Shown here: positions 11,201-19,561 of the stretch, one piece after another
Layout of the letters: each line of letters opens with the position of its first letter
Numbering within the stretch: the first letter of the stretch is position 1
Assembly: GCA_032718475.1 (NCBI GenBank)
Contig: JAUCBJ010008692.1
Coordinates: 1 to 46,756, forward strand
Length of the DNA stretch: 46,756 bases
Origin: Nemertoderma westbladi
Taxonomy: Eukaryota > Xenacoelomorpha > Nemertodermatida > Nemertodermatidae
Reading direction: 5' to 3'
Program-made: the position numbers and the translations under genes
The notes under the pieces: generated by a model
What the model was told of the DNA's origin: nothing
Databases searched by the model: none
The model's input: only the letters and a program-made list of their open reading frames with translations

Positions 11201-12626
11201 GACTATCTCGATCCCTATCTAGCACCTTGACTTGTAAGAACATGCCTTCTATATCGGAGGCGAAAGCAATCGAATATTGTCTCAATCTTAAAAGAATTCC
11301 CAACAAAGATTGAAGCAAGTTGGGTCCGGGTAACAATTCAGAGTTAAGGGATTGACCCATGTAAAGAGCGGAGCCATCAAACACTACTCTCACTTCGTGT
11401 GGCTTACCGGGTTTAGGAACGTAATGGTGAGTTAAGTAATACGTTCTTTCAGTCACAGGTGTTTCTTCCGGTACTCTCTCCGCGTATCCCTTACTAATAA
11501 ATTTTTCCAGCTGTGTTTGATACATTGCTTTAGCTGAAGAATTAGCCGTAAGGCGTCGATGGAGTTGCGCGATTCTTTTTTCCGCCAAAGGTCTGTTATT
11601 GATGAACTTCGGTTCTCTCTTGCGAAAAGGTAAACCGACTTCGTACCTTCCTTGATCTTTGAGGAAACGTGTAGTTGTCTCTTGGATCTGCTTGGCCCTT
11701 TCCTCTTCCACCGACAAGGCTTTATCGTAGGAATTGGGCTCTACCGCCTCTTGCGTAAAGAATCGTACTGCATGTTCATCTCGAGTCTTGGCATTGCAAC
11801 GCTCAATGACGTCATTTAACTCGTCGTTGTAAGCTTCTCGTTCAGATGGATAGAGAAGTTGACATAAGTTCACTTGGTTTTGCCAAGCCTCGTTTTCCTT
11901 AAGGAGATCGATGGTATTCTCCTCATCAAAAAGCTGGTGAACGTCGTCGTTATCTGAGGAGTATGGAATTCCCTCAGTTGAATCGTCTCCCTCACTAGCA
12001 TCATCTTCCCATTCACTCACCTGGCAGACTCTCTCTTGCGGTAGTCTTTCTCTGAGTGTTCTACGGGAAGGGCCAGTAAAGTACCAACCTACTCTAGTTC
12101 TTACCGCATAGGTCTGTAGGGGCTGCGGTTGAGCAGGCCGTTTCTCTAATGTCTCCAGCGCCTCATGCGCGTTTTGGCCGATGAGTATTTGCACTCCAGG
12201 ATAATCAGTCTGGAATCGAGGTATGTTAAGATGTTGGATGCTCTCATCCTCGTCCCAATTATAAAGGTCTGCTTGAGTAGTAGCGAAGTTCTTTATAGCC
12301 ACCATTTTCACTGACCTTATGCTATGTTCTCCTAGTTCGTCCTGGGGGGTGGACAACGCTCCTACATAATAATCCGCTGTGATTGTAGATTTCCAAACTT
12401 GCATAATGCCGGACATATTGAGCTTAGTTTGGAACTTGGGTTGTCCAGCAAATATATCTTCGGCTAGCTCTTTGTCGATGAATGTTCCTGTGCTGCCGGA
12501 GTCCAGGAGGGCGTTCACTACATAACTCCGTTTAGGTCCGTGAACCCTTACCTGCACCACAGGAAACTCTCGGATCCCTACATTGGAAGATGGCTCTTTC
12601 CAAGATGGTTGTCTTTCAGAAGTAAG
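8238..12626 (-). CDS. pol: Pao pol: protease, reverse transcriptase, RNase H, integrase
   Basis: This is a complete BEL/Pao polyprotein. The frame is open from 12626; the first usable-looking codon is a GTG at 12560, so expression by frameshift from gag is more likely than a separate start. Residues counted from 12560: retropepsin-like protease (DUF1758 type) with DSG at 20-22; RT with the first catalytic Asp at D436 and YMDD at 515-518; RNase H with D695, E736, D766 and D812; integrase zinc motif H1073/H1078/C1108/C1111; and integrase core D1144, D1206, E1256. The C-terminal 80 residues match the DUF5641-type tail of Pao integrases. All catalytic residues are present and there are no stops. 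Together with gag it would supply all functions for copying and integration. Confidence 0.95.
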   Translation of the reverse strand, partial: LTSERQPSWKEPSSNVGIREFPVVQVRVHGPKRSYVVNALLDSGSTGTFIDKELAEDIFAGQPKFQTKLNMSGIMQVWKSTITADYYVGALSTPQDELGEHSIRSVKMVAIKNFATTQADLYNWDEDESIQHLNIPRFQTDYPGVQILIGQNAHEALETLEKRPAQPQPLQTYAVRTRVGWYFTGPSRRTLRERLPQERVCQVSEWEDDASEGDDSTEGIPYSSDNDDVHQLFDEENTIDLLKENEAWQNQVNLCQLLYPSEREAYNDELNDVIERCNAKTRDEHAVRFFTQEAVEPNSYDKALSVEEERAKQIQETTTRFLKDQGRYEVGLPFRKREPKFINNRPLAEKRIAQLHRRLTANSSAKAMYQTQLEKFISKGYAERVPEETPVTERTYYLTHHYVPKPGKPHEVRVVFDGSALYMGQSLNSELLPGPNLLQSLLGILLRLRQYSIAFASDIEGMFLQVKVLDRDRDSLRFLWWPEGDLNQKPVEYWMTIQAFGIISSPSNACSVVRTTAEDNREAFSKEVIDNIKRDIYMDDNLKSLPSVEEAIEVAKGTVECLKRGGFRLTKFTSNSREFLESIPAEDRGAKDLDLIKDDLPETKTLGLKWDTERDILFFQLKQRDNPVRTKRICLSILSTYFDPLGFISPVILIARSLVQQMWLENHSWDDPLKGELLKQWMKWEDSLPAIEDFIISRSYFGHVLPTYSYQLHVFGDASDMGIGIVAYLRVETPDGIKVALVTSKALINNKLKVPRAELKAALYATAIGRNVTEQIDYPLEKTVYWTDALLVLEYITNEVCQFSVFVTNRVAIILSRTTMDQWRHCPGTINPADIASRGATPKELVNTPEWLGGPDFLYREEEEWPPHLTTAEIRQAKGAEKVKPKTRASKSKLFKPAVDLSVLFTSGEDALDQKPTATTKEVLEIRDKDWKSGIPDISQGLSPLLQRAIRHYSSWNRLCKAVTYLKRCFHHRYSGTKTNSDDAPSTSARVHVVKDLPQYKISDRFLKEKISYQEHDETNKQMLRLLQCYEDSDKYFLLLRNPQMRLRDRFSSTMIDGLIRVGGRLTNAPLSFDTKFPILIRNLDIQIKIIVDVHSKLYHAGRERVLSEIRTRYYFYKPRRALNQVLRNCIPCRKAFSRPLTQREAELPRERVSFYEPPFTNTGVDLFGPIEVYRARTIVKRWCVIFVCMTCRAIHLDMVNDLSTNSFVLSLRRQIARFGTSNTMRSDKGTNFIGANNEIQAYVKDWNKRQVDDQLRITASSWTFNAADAPWWGGSWERLIRSVKTAFHFIVPCRAYLTDELLRTLMEEIAAYLNERPLMPVSSNPDSLEALTPAHFLLKKPVAMLPRSEITDGDEYCRRTWQLMQLLSRRFADHFEKHYLPTLQLRTKWFAQQENVSAGDMVLIVDPDLPRKRWQTGRIIETHISSDGLVRSVELVVMRRNFKKPGIVFETQQLNRPVGRT
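12615..12626 (-). promoter_or_regulatory. Gag-pol overlap, candidate +1 frameshift site
   Basis: Gag ends ...UAC UUC UGA (stop at 12618-12616). The pol frame is open from 12626 and lies +1 relative to gag, so skipping the U of the UGA after UUC would continue directly into pol. A slow UGA stop used for +1 shifting is known from antizyme genes (UCC UGA). Here it is inference from frame geometry; no classical -1 slippery heptamer is present. Confidence 0.4.
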
Positions 12627-15600
12627 TTAGAGTGAAGTCGTTGTCTGTATCCTTTTCATAGGTGAGTGCTCGATACACTGCGGTATTTATCATGTAACAG
12701 GATTCGTTTTCGTCGGAGAACTCGTCTGTATAGAATCCTTCCATCTCAGATTGATCAGTGTCGTTCACATCACTGAATTGGACATGTAGCTCGGAATCAC
12801 TTACCTGATTCGGACTATTTCGATCGAATTCAGCGTGCAACAAGATATGATGTTTCGCACCACACTTTGCACACCTTATGTCAGAGAAACAGGTACGCCG
12901 TTGGTGTCCTTGTCTGAGGCAATTATAACATAACCGCTTATCCCACATGACTTCGCGTCTCTCCGTTAATGACTTCTTCAGGAATTCATCACACATATTC
13001 AAACGGTGGGTCCCGTCACACAGCGCACATTTCGGTTTGATGTTACTTACCTTATTTTGAGTCACATTGTGTACACTTGCCCTTTCTTCGGGCTTTCTCA
13101 CCGGAATTCTCTTGGGAGACGTAGGAGGAGTTTTTCTTACCTGTTCTCTCCTGTCATTTGCTCGAGACTTGAATTTACTCACCTGATCTTTAGGAATTTT
13201 ATTTACGTAATAAGATCTCTCAGTGTCTTTCCCGCTATCTTCTCCTTGAGAAGTCTGGCTTTCGCCGTCGTCTGTATAACACACTGGTGTTACCTTTCTC
13301 CTAGAGACGGGTTTTTCACTTACCTTGTTTTCCGGTGTCTTCTCCCTAGACAGTTTCAGGAGCTGTAACTTCACTTCTCCATCTAGGAATGACATGAGAT
13401 CAGCCATGGTAGGGTCTCGTCGTTGTTGTTCCATCATATATAACACTTTCTTATCCCAGCGTGTACCTACTCCACCTTTCGGTAAAGTAGAAGCCACTGC
13501 TCTAATAACCATAGTGTTCTGATACTCATGAGACTTACCTAGCCAATCTAATTGTCTGCAGATCTCCTGGATCTCATCGGAAAACTCGATAATCCCGCTA
13601 CTAATAAACTTTCGGGGCGCTACTAATTTTGCATACAAGTACCCAGCGATATTATTCCTATTACCATACCTGATGTTTAGTGTATCCCAAACTTGTCTTA
13701 ATCCGTCTGGATGTCCAATAAACTTTAACGCCATTAACTTGGGAGATCCTTCCAAGCACTCGATGAGGTATCTAAGTTTTTCTCCATTAGATAGTACAGA
13801 ATTCTGTATGTTATCTTTGTAATATTCATTAAAAGGTAACCATTTCATCTCATCTCCATTGAATTTGACGATCTCTCCCACCTTTACCGCTTGCCGGGCT
13901 TCGGTTCTAGCCATTTGACGCGTAAAACTTTCTTGGGCCATCGTGTTATTTAATATCGAGCTATCGGTATATAAATTTCGCGGATTATGATCAGGTCTAT
14001 AGGGAATGTCATTATCAACAGGTCTATAATTACCCTTAATAGGGTTTACTATAGGAGTTTCTACTTCGCTAGCAGTATATATGCGTGTAGGCTCCACACC
14101 TTGCACATGAGATACTTCCGACCTAACAGGTTGACACATTGTTACAGAGGGTGGTGGTATACCCTTTTGTGTATTTACTAATTTATCTCGTTCTAGCGCG
14201 ATACTTTGCTGCACTTCTTGCAACTCTTGCAACCTACTTTCCCTTACTGTGCCCTTGAATTGCTGGACAGTCTCCTGCATCTGCCCGAGCAGGATATCCA
14301 TCCCCCGCCGTCTCTCGTCCACCCATTCGACCGCCGAAGCGGGAGTCGCCAACGTTGTAGCGGGCGGACGAGGGACAACGGGCGACAAATTATGAATATT
14401 TCGCTCGGGGTCCAGGACCTGAACTGTCTCCTGGGCAGTTCTACTGGGCACAGGTAGCTTAGTGCTATGTAGAGGGAATTTAGAGGTGGCTTCAGGGAGC
14501 ACAGGTGTGTCTATCACCGAAGGGGTGATTTCAAGAACAGGCCTAATTATTTCAGGCTCATCTACTATAGTAGGGAGTCTTTCTATTTTAATTATTTGGT
14601 CTGTGGGCTCTGTACTACCTAAGTTGGTGTTATTTAGTTGCCTTCTAACAGCTGGAGGCAAATCAGGCAATTTCTGACGGTGGAATGTTCTTTTACGTCT
14701 GCTTAGACGAGATCTATTTCCTTTGCCTTCAGTATCGGTGGTATCGCCTTCTTCAGATGATGTATATCCCTGTCTTTTGGGAGTAGATCGATTCATCATC
14801 TGCATATTACTAGCTGTTAACTGTTTACTGAAGTCGTCTTGCTTCTCTTGAAGATTTTCCAACTCCAGTTGGGCGATCTCTTCAGCCGCTCTCCGTTCTG
14901 CTTCCGCCACCGCTGCCGCTTTTGCCTCTGCCGCTGCCGCTTTTGCCTCTGCCTCTGCTTTTGCTGCTGCCTTTCTGTCTTCTATACGTTTTTTCCTTAC
15001 TTGTTCTTCTTGTTCTCTAACGATGCGGAGTTGTTCATCGAATTTAGCCTGGTTCGCAGCCCTCATTTCCACATCGATGGCATCCAACACAAGCTTGGTT
15101 CCTTCGCTATTAGGGCTGAGTCCATCTAACCTTCTCCTCAATTCGTCATCACCTAAAAAACGTTGATAGTCCGACAGATAGATGTCAATGGCATCCCTCT
15201 TATGCGGCTTCTCTGCCGTCGCTTCACTTTCCACTTGGGAAAAAGTAGCGTCTGTTGATTCTCCATGGGTTGATCGCTCCTCTAGCTGAGCTTTCCACTG
15301 AGCTGTTCCTTGAACCTGGAGATTCACCCTTTGAAACCAAGTCTTTACGGCGACTTGCAACGATGTGTCTTGTCTTCGTTTAGAAGCCTCCTCAAAGGCC
15401 GATAATATTAACCTGATTCGTAGAATTCTTTCTCTAACTTGATAAAGCAGCAATCCCTGCTCTTGAGGTCCTTGAGGTTGATGAAACAGTTGTTTTTTTA
15501 ATCGCTCTATAGAGCTGAAGAATCCCTGTGCGTATCCGGCTGCGGACCTCTTCCACACAGCTGGATCGACGGTTTCCTTGGCTACTCCCATCCGGTGTAT

Positions 15601-16146
15601 GTCTTCCCAGGCAGCTTCTGATAAATCAAACGGGAGTCCGGGTCCGGGGAAATTCCATTGCGACTCGACCATGGACTTCAGCTCTTCCCTTGTGTATCCA
15701 GCATAACTATCTCTAGTTGAACGCTGGCTTCTCGCCCAATCGATCTGGTGTTCTTCCACAGCGATCAATAACCTAGTGAGTACGGCTGCAGGAAGGATGA
15801 GAAGGGGATCTGAATAAGCCTCATCCGTCATCCTTGCTCCGCGTTCGGGTGTCAGTTCTACCGTATCTTCACTACTGGAACTGTCGGGCCGCTGAGAAAT
15901 AAGTTCTTGGCTCGCGGGTTGTTGCTGTTCCGCTGCTTCTTGGTCCCGCTTGACCTGAGCTCGAGTGCCTATGATAGACCTACGATGTTGGACCAGCCTA
16001 GGTTCTTTTATTACTACTGGAGGGATGACTTTCCTCACAGTGGGAGGTGAACTGAACTTACGACTAGACGGTTCTAAGCCTCTATCTGAGTCGCAGATAG
16101 TTACATCTAATAAACTGTCTGACAGGTTCTGCTTAGTATCAGACAT
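12616..16146 (-). CDS. gag: Pao gag, 1176 residues
   Basis: Starts at ATG 16146. The N-terminal half is long and charged, with an Ala/Glu/Lys-rich coiled coil (about residues 365-445) and a nearby basic segment. Most of 500-720 is proline-rich and disordered. The region around 745-960 fits the Pao Gag core (DUF1759-like: GEIVKFNGDEMKWLPF..., then the NIRYGN region). Three zinc-binding motifs lie at 1040-1100: C1040/C1043/H1047/C1052, C1073/C1076/H1081/C1086, and a third starting C1092/C1095. The acidic tail ends at a UGA that overlaps pol. Pao gags are usually about 400-700 residues, so this one has a large N-terminal extension. It should form the particle and bind the genomic RNA. Confidence 0.9.
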   Translation of the reverse strand: MSDTKQNLSDSLLDVTICDSDRGLEPSSRKFSSPPTVRKVIPPVVIKEPRLVQHRRSIIGTRAQVKRDQEAAEQQQPASQELISQRPDSSSSEDTVELTPERGARMTDEAYSDPLLILPAAVLTRLLIAVEEHQIDWARSQRSTRDSYAGYTREELKSMVESQWNFPGPGLPFDLSEAAWEDIHRMGVAKETVDPAVWKRSAAGYAQGFFSSIERLKKQLFHQPQGPQEQGLLLYQVRERILRIRLILSAFEEASKRRQDTSLQVAVKTWFQRVNLQVQGTAQWKAQLEERSTHGESTDATFSQVESEATAEKPHKRDAIDIYLSDYQRFLGDDELRRRLDGLSPNSEGTKLVLDAIDVEMRAANQAKFDEQLRIVREQEEQVRKKRIEDRKAAAKAEAEAKAAAAEAKAAAVAEAERRAAEEIAQLELENLQEKQDDFSKQLTASNMQMMNRSTPKRQGYTSSEEGDTTDTEGKGNRSRLSRRKRTFHRQKLPDLPPAVRRQLNNTNLGSTEPTDQIIKIERLPTIVDEPEIIRPVLEITPSVIDTPVLPEATSKFPLHSTKLPVPSRTAQETVQVLDPERNIHNLSPVVPRPPATTLATPASAVEWVDERRRGMDILLGQMQETVQQFKGTVRESRLQELQEVQQSIALERDKLVNTQKGIPPPSVTMCQPVRSEVSHVQGVEPTRIYTASEVETPIVNPIKGNYRPVDNDIPYRPDHNPRNLYTDSSILNNTMAQESFTRQMARTEARQAVKVGEIVKFNGDEMKWLPFNEYYKDNIQNSVLSNGEKLRYLIECLEGSPKLMALKFIGHPDGLRQVWDTLNIRYGNRNNIAGYLYAKLVAPRKFISSGIIEFSDEIQEICRQLDWLGKSHEYQNTMVIRAVASTLPKGGVGTRWDKKVLYMMEQQRRDPTMADLMSFLDGEVKLQLLKLSREKTPENKVSEKPVSRRKVTPVCYTDDGESQTSQGEDSGKDTERSYYVNKIPKDQVSKFKSRANDRREQVRKTPPTSPKRIPVRKPEERASVHNVTQNKVSNIKPKCALCDGTHRLNMCDEFLKKSLTERREVMWDKRLCYNCLRQGHQRRTCFSDIRCAKCGAKHHILLHAEFDRNSPNQVSDSELHVQFSDVNDTDQSEMEGFYTDEFSDENESCYMINTAVYRALTYEKDTDNDFTLTYF

Positions 16147-16281
16147 GTTTATGTATACAGTTGAATGTCTACTGCTGTATTACAGTCTGAGCAAGTCTAG
16201 TAACTCAGTATTAACTGCTAGCCTAGTAATTAATTACCGGTACTGCCACTCAGTGTAGCGTGATATATATAATATATTAGA

Positions 16282-16527
16282 ATACCGGTATGCTTATAGT
16301 ATATATAACTATATAAGTATTATTACAGACTAGGTTTATCACAGAATACCGGTATAATTTTAGCACAAATATATATAAACATATAATAGGCCTATCGGGA
16401 ATACCGGTATACAGCTTACAGTTTGTAGTATATATAATTCTGGACTAGAATTAATTATAAGTACCGGTATAATTTCAGCCTAAATTTATAGAAATAACGA
16501 TAATAGGCCTATCGTAAATACCGGTAT
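16282..16527. repeat. Five regularly spaced ACCGGTAT palindromes
   Basis: The 10-bp palindrome ATACCGGTAT (one copy starts GT instead of AT) occurs at 16282, 16346, 16401, 16461 and 16518, with a spacing of 55-64 bp. Between copies, blocks such as ATAGGCCTATCG and AGTATATATAA recur. A sixth core, TACCGGTA, lies near 16237. The regular spacing in a leader suggests protein binding sites or an RNA structure. Confidence 0.6.
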
Positions 16528-17459
16528 ATCAATTATTTTAAATAATTGAATTTCTGTATTTTAGGGTTACTTGGTTACTTTACTTACTTTACTACCGTTA
16601 TTTGAGCAGTAATCCAACTGATATTGAGACCTAATGGTTGTATGGTAGGCCTACTATTTATAAATCGTTAGATTTGATTTATAATATATATACCCGTTTT
16701 AATGGGTTTTGTCAATGTTTGAAATAAATGTTATTATTTCTGGGGAGTAATCACTACACAAAGCGGTGCGCTTTCAGTGAAGTGTTACTTATAGGACACT
16801 AAAACAAATAATTCTAATTTACCTAAGTTACTTAATACTACAAATTACGTACAATTCGGGTGAGATTACAATCTCTAAATAAACACAAAAATTTACAAAA
16901 ACACAAAATACTAATTTTTAGGGTAATTTTACAAGAAGTCTACAAACCAGCCTAACAAAGGGTTAGAAATCTGGTTATTACAACTGACAGGGTACTGCGG
17001 TATTTGAAAATAATACGTAGTAGTAAGTACACTGCGTTGTCCAGATAGGAAAATACCACCGCCTGACGACCTATAGCCGTATCGCTACAGGTACTACGTT
17101 ATGTATCACAGAGTGTTCCCACCTAGAAGTTAATAGAGCTAATCGAAAGTGCCTATCAACCACTTTACAACACGAATGTAATGCCTACACTAATTACTTT
17201 CGGAAAGCACTGTACACTAAACCCTAAATTAGGTACGAGTACTTGTATAACATATAATCAGTAGTTAAATATACTTGAACAGCTAAAAGAACCACGGCAT
17301 CTGCTGGAGTGACCGATGCACAAAATCACCAGTCTTTACTTACGCCAAGCAGCCCGTGTAGTACCGGGGTTAATTTAACTATAGCGGTATGTATAACAAA
17401 CACAATTACTGTAGGAACAAACTTGGGGAATGAATGTTGCGAATAATCGCATAAACTCT

Positions 17460-18040
17460 GAATAATAAATATTACGCTACGCATACAAACTACTCAAACA
17501 AAATGCAGACCGAACACTGACAGACTACTATCAAGTCTAAACAAACTACGGTATATGCAGACTCCGAAATAATTAGGTAGTATGCGTTCTAACCCAGTAG
17601 TACGACTTATTCTTTAGTTGGGGGTTTACCTTACAGCATTCGCTGCCCCTACTTCCTAACCGTTCTTTATCGGACAAGTGATCTACACACGCTGCAATCC
17701 GTTCAGACCTAATAACAGCCAGACAACTATCCAGCCTACAAATTATCTAAATAAATATTATACGCTACCCGTACAGACTTACACAAACAAAGTACAGACT
17801 CAACGATGGCAGACTACTCTCAAGCCTAAATAAACTACAGGACATGCAGACTCCGAAATAATTAGGTAGTATGCGTTCTAACCCAGTAGTACGACTTATT
17901 CTTTAGTTGGGGGTTTACCTTACAGCATTCGCTGCCCCTACTTCCTAACCGTTCTTTATCGGACAGGCTCTACACACACTGTAATCCGTTCAGACCTAAC
18001 AGCAATCAGACAACAGTTCAACCTACAAATTGTCTGCTCA
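17460..18040. repeat. Two-copy tandem repeat, about 289-bp unit
   Basis: A block around 17561-17690, starting ACTCCGAAATAATTAGG, recurs at 17850-17970 almost without change. The more diverged flanks (AAATATTA...CGCTACSC and CAGACTACT) also repeat, giving two head-to-tail copies offset by 289 bp. Confidence 0.8.
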
Positions 18041-18210
18041 ATCTGATCAGGCTTACACGCCTTCTGCTCAATACTGGCCTACAAATAAATAAAACTGACA
18101 GAAATAGGCCTAAGTAAAATCCCAATAAAAACCAGGCGTCCCCGATTAATTATTAAGACCTACCGGCATATAAAGATCAAATCGAATAATACTGCTGTAC
18201 TTATACGGGA

Positions 18211-18324
18211 AGTACCGGTTAGGACAGTTGGGCCTACGGACCTACCGAAGTACCGGTTCTGGCAGTTGGACCTACGGACCTACGGCAGTACCGGTTCTGG
18301 CAGTTGGGCCTACTGACCTACAGA
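18211..18324. repeat. Three-copy 38-bp tandem repeat
   Basis: Units begin AGTACCGGTT at 18211, 18249 and 18287, each continuing with a GGCAGTTGG / GGACAGTTGG block and a CCTACGGACCTAC block. It lies just inside the 5' LTR, where packaging or translation signals of retroelements often lie. Confidence 0.8.
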
Positions 18325-18401
18325 TGTACCTTTCAGGTTTACCGGTTGACCGGTACTTTCAACTTTATTGCTTACTGCAATAAAGAAGCTATATCAGTTA
18401 T

Positions 18402-19561
18402 TGTTCGCGCTTTCAGACCTTTGGCAGTTTAACCCGCCAAATTATGATGTCTTCTAGATAATAAATCACTTTTAGTCTATGATAAGTATTTAATTCACTA
18501 CACTAGTCGAAACCAATCTGTGCGCGATCATTCACCCGCTGGATATACCCGGGAGATTGGGTTCGACGGCTTAATCTTATTGCTATGTAAGCCTAATGTA
18601 TTATTCGACTGACAGTATTATATAATCTCTGACAATATTATTCACCTTCGGGGAATATTAACAGTTCCTTTAGGACGTGGCGCTCTATTTATACAAACAG
18701 AGTTATGACTTAAACTACTCACAACGATATGGCTTAGTTATAATTCACATATATGGCGCATTCTTTAGGAAATGCTTCGTTATCAGGTTCACTCATACAC
18801 AATGCTGCACAATACTGCACACTGATCTGCCGATCTTCACTGATTTTAGTTATATATAAAAGGAACACGGACTGACTCATGTAGGGTCTATCAAATAACA
18901 TTAGATTCACTTCAAACCACTTTAACATAAGTCACAATCGTTATATGTAACCTTTCTCTCTTACCTTCGGTATATCAAGAATATTGGGTTTCGGGGTTAT
19001 TTATCGTTATTCCAAATATAATAATTCATCAACCATATTATGAAGAAATGACAGTAAATAGCAGTATAACAATATAAAGTATGCACAGGTTGTTTGATTA
19101 GGTATGGTATGTTATGTTGTGATAAATGTTATGATAACGGATATATGCCCTTTATAATTAAGCCTACTAGTGTTAGACTAAAACAGAAAAGCACAAAATA
19201 TTTACAAGCCGTTCTCTCCTGGCTTAGGAAAGAAAGACCAACAACACTGAAAACTGATAAGAATAACCTTATTTACAAAGGCTTCCACCCAACACAGAGA
19301 AAGAGCATAAAGATAGGAAAATTCAGTTCAGTAGATCTGTGATAGGTCGAAATCAAAATCAACTCAAATTCTATTGGGAGATACTTTCCCAAGCTAGTTG
19401 GACAATCAAACGTAGCCCAGATCCCTTCGCACAGCGAATCAGCCAATCTGCCGGTAGCTTGTGCTATTCGAGTTAGAGATCCCTTTTTAGAGTATTCTTG
19501 CGACTGGGGGGGAACTGGTTAGCAAGGCAAACGAATCAGTTATCCCACAAAAGCTTTTACA
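18402..19561 (-). repeat. 5' LTR of the giant Pao element
   Basis: Direct repeat of 1099-2280 with TG...CA ends. The promoter for gag-pol should lie here in minus orientation, but the TATATAA seen in the other LTR is mutated at about 19472-19480. The antisense TATATAAAAGG is kept (about 18853-18863). Directly outside it begins the LINE at 19562. Confidence 0.9.

Larger units (their letters stand above)
16147..18401 (-). other. Long repeat-rich 5' leader of the giant Pao element
   Basis: 2.25 kb without a gene between the 5' LTR and gag. It contains a row of ACCGGTAT palindromes (16282-16527), a two-copy 289-bp repeat (about 17460-18040) and a three-copy 38-bp repeat (18211-18324). The sequence next to the LTR, ATAACTGATATAGC in element orientation, does not begin with TGG, so the tRNA primer site is not identified. 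Confidence 0.65.
1099..19561 (-). mobile_element. Giant BEL/Pao LTR retrotransposon with two extra 3' ORFs
   Basis: Two near-identical direct repeats (1099-2280 and 18402-19561), both starting TG and ending CA, flank about 16 kb of internal sequence. All internal ORFs lie on the minus strand, so the 5' LTR is the high-coordinate one. Order in the element: leader with tandem repeats, gag, pol (protease, RT, RNase H, integrase, DUF5641-like tail), a 2.8 kb spacer, ORFA, ORFB, polypurine tract, 3' LTR. Autonomous BEL/Pao elements are usually about 5-10 kb, so about 18.5 kb is exceptional. Gag, pol, ORFA and ORFB are all free of stops and the LTRs differ little, so the copy is young and may be competent. 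No target duplication is visible: the flanks read GTTTA on the left and AAAAC on the right. I also find no TGG-type primer site next to the 5' LTR. Confidence 0.88.
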
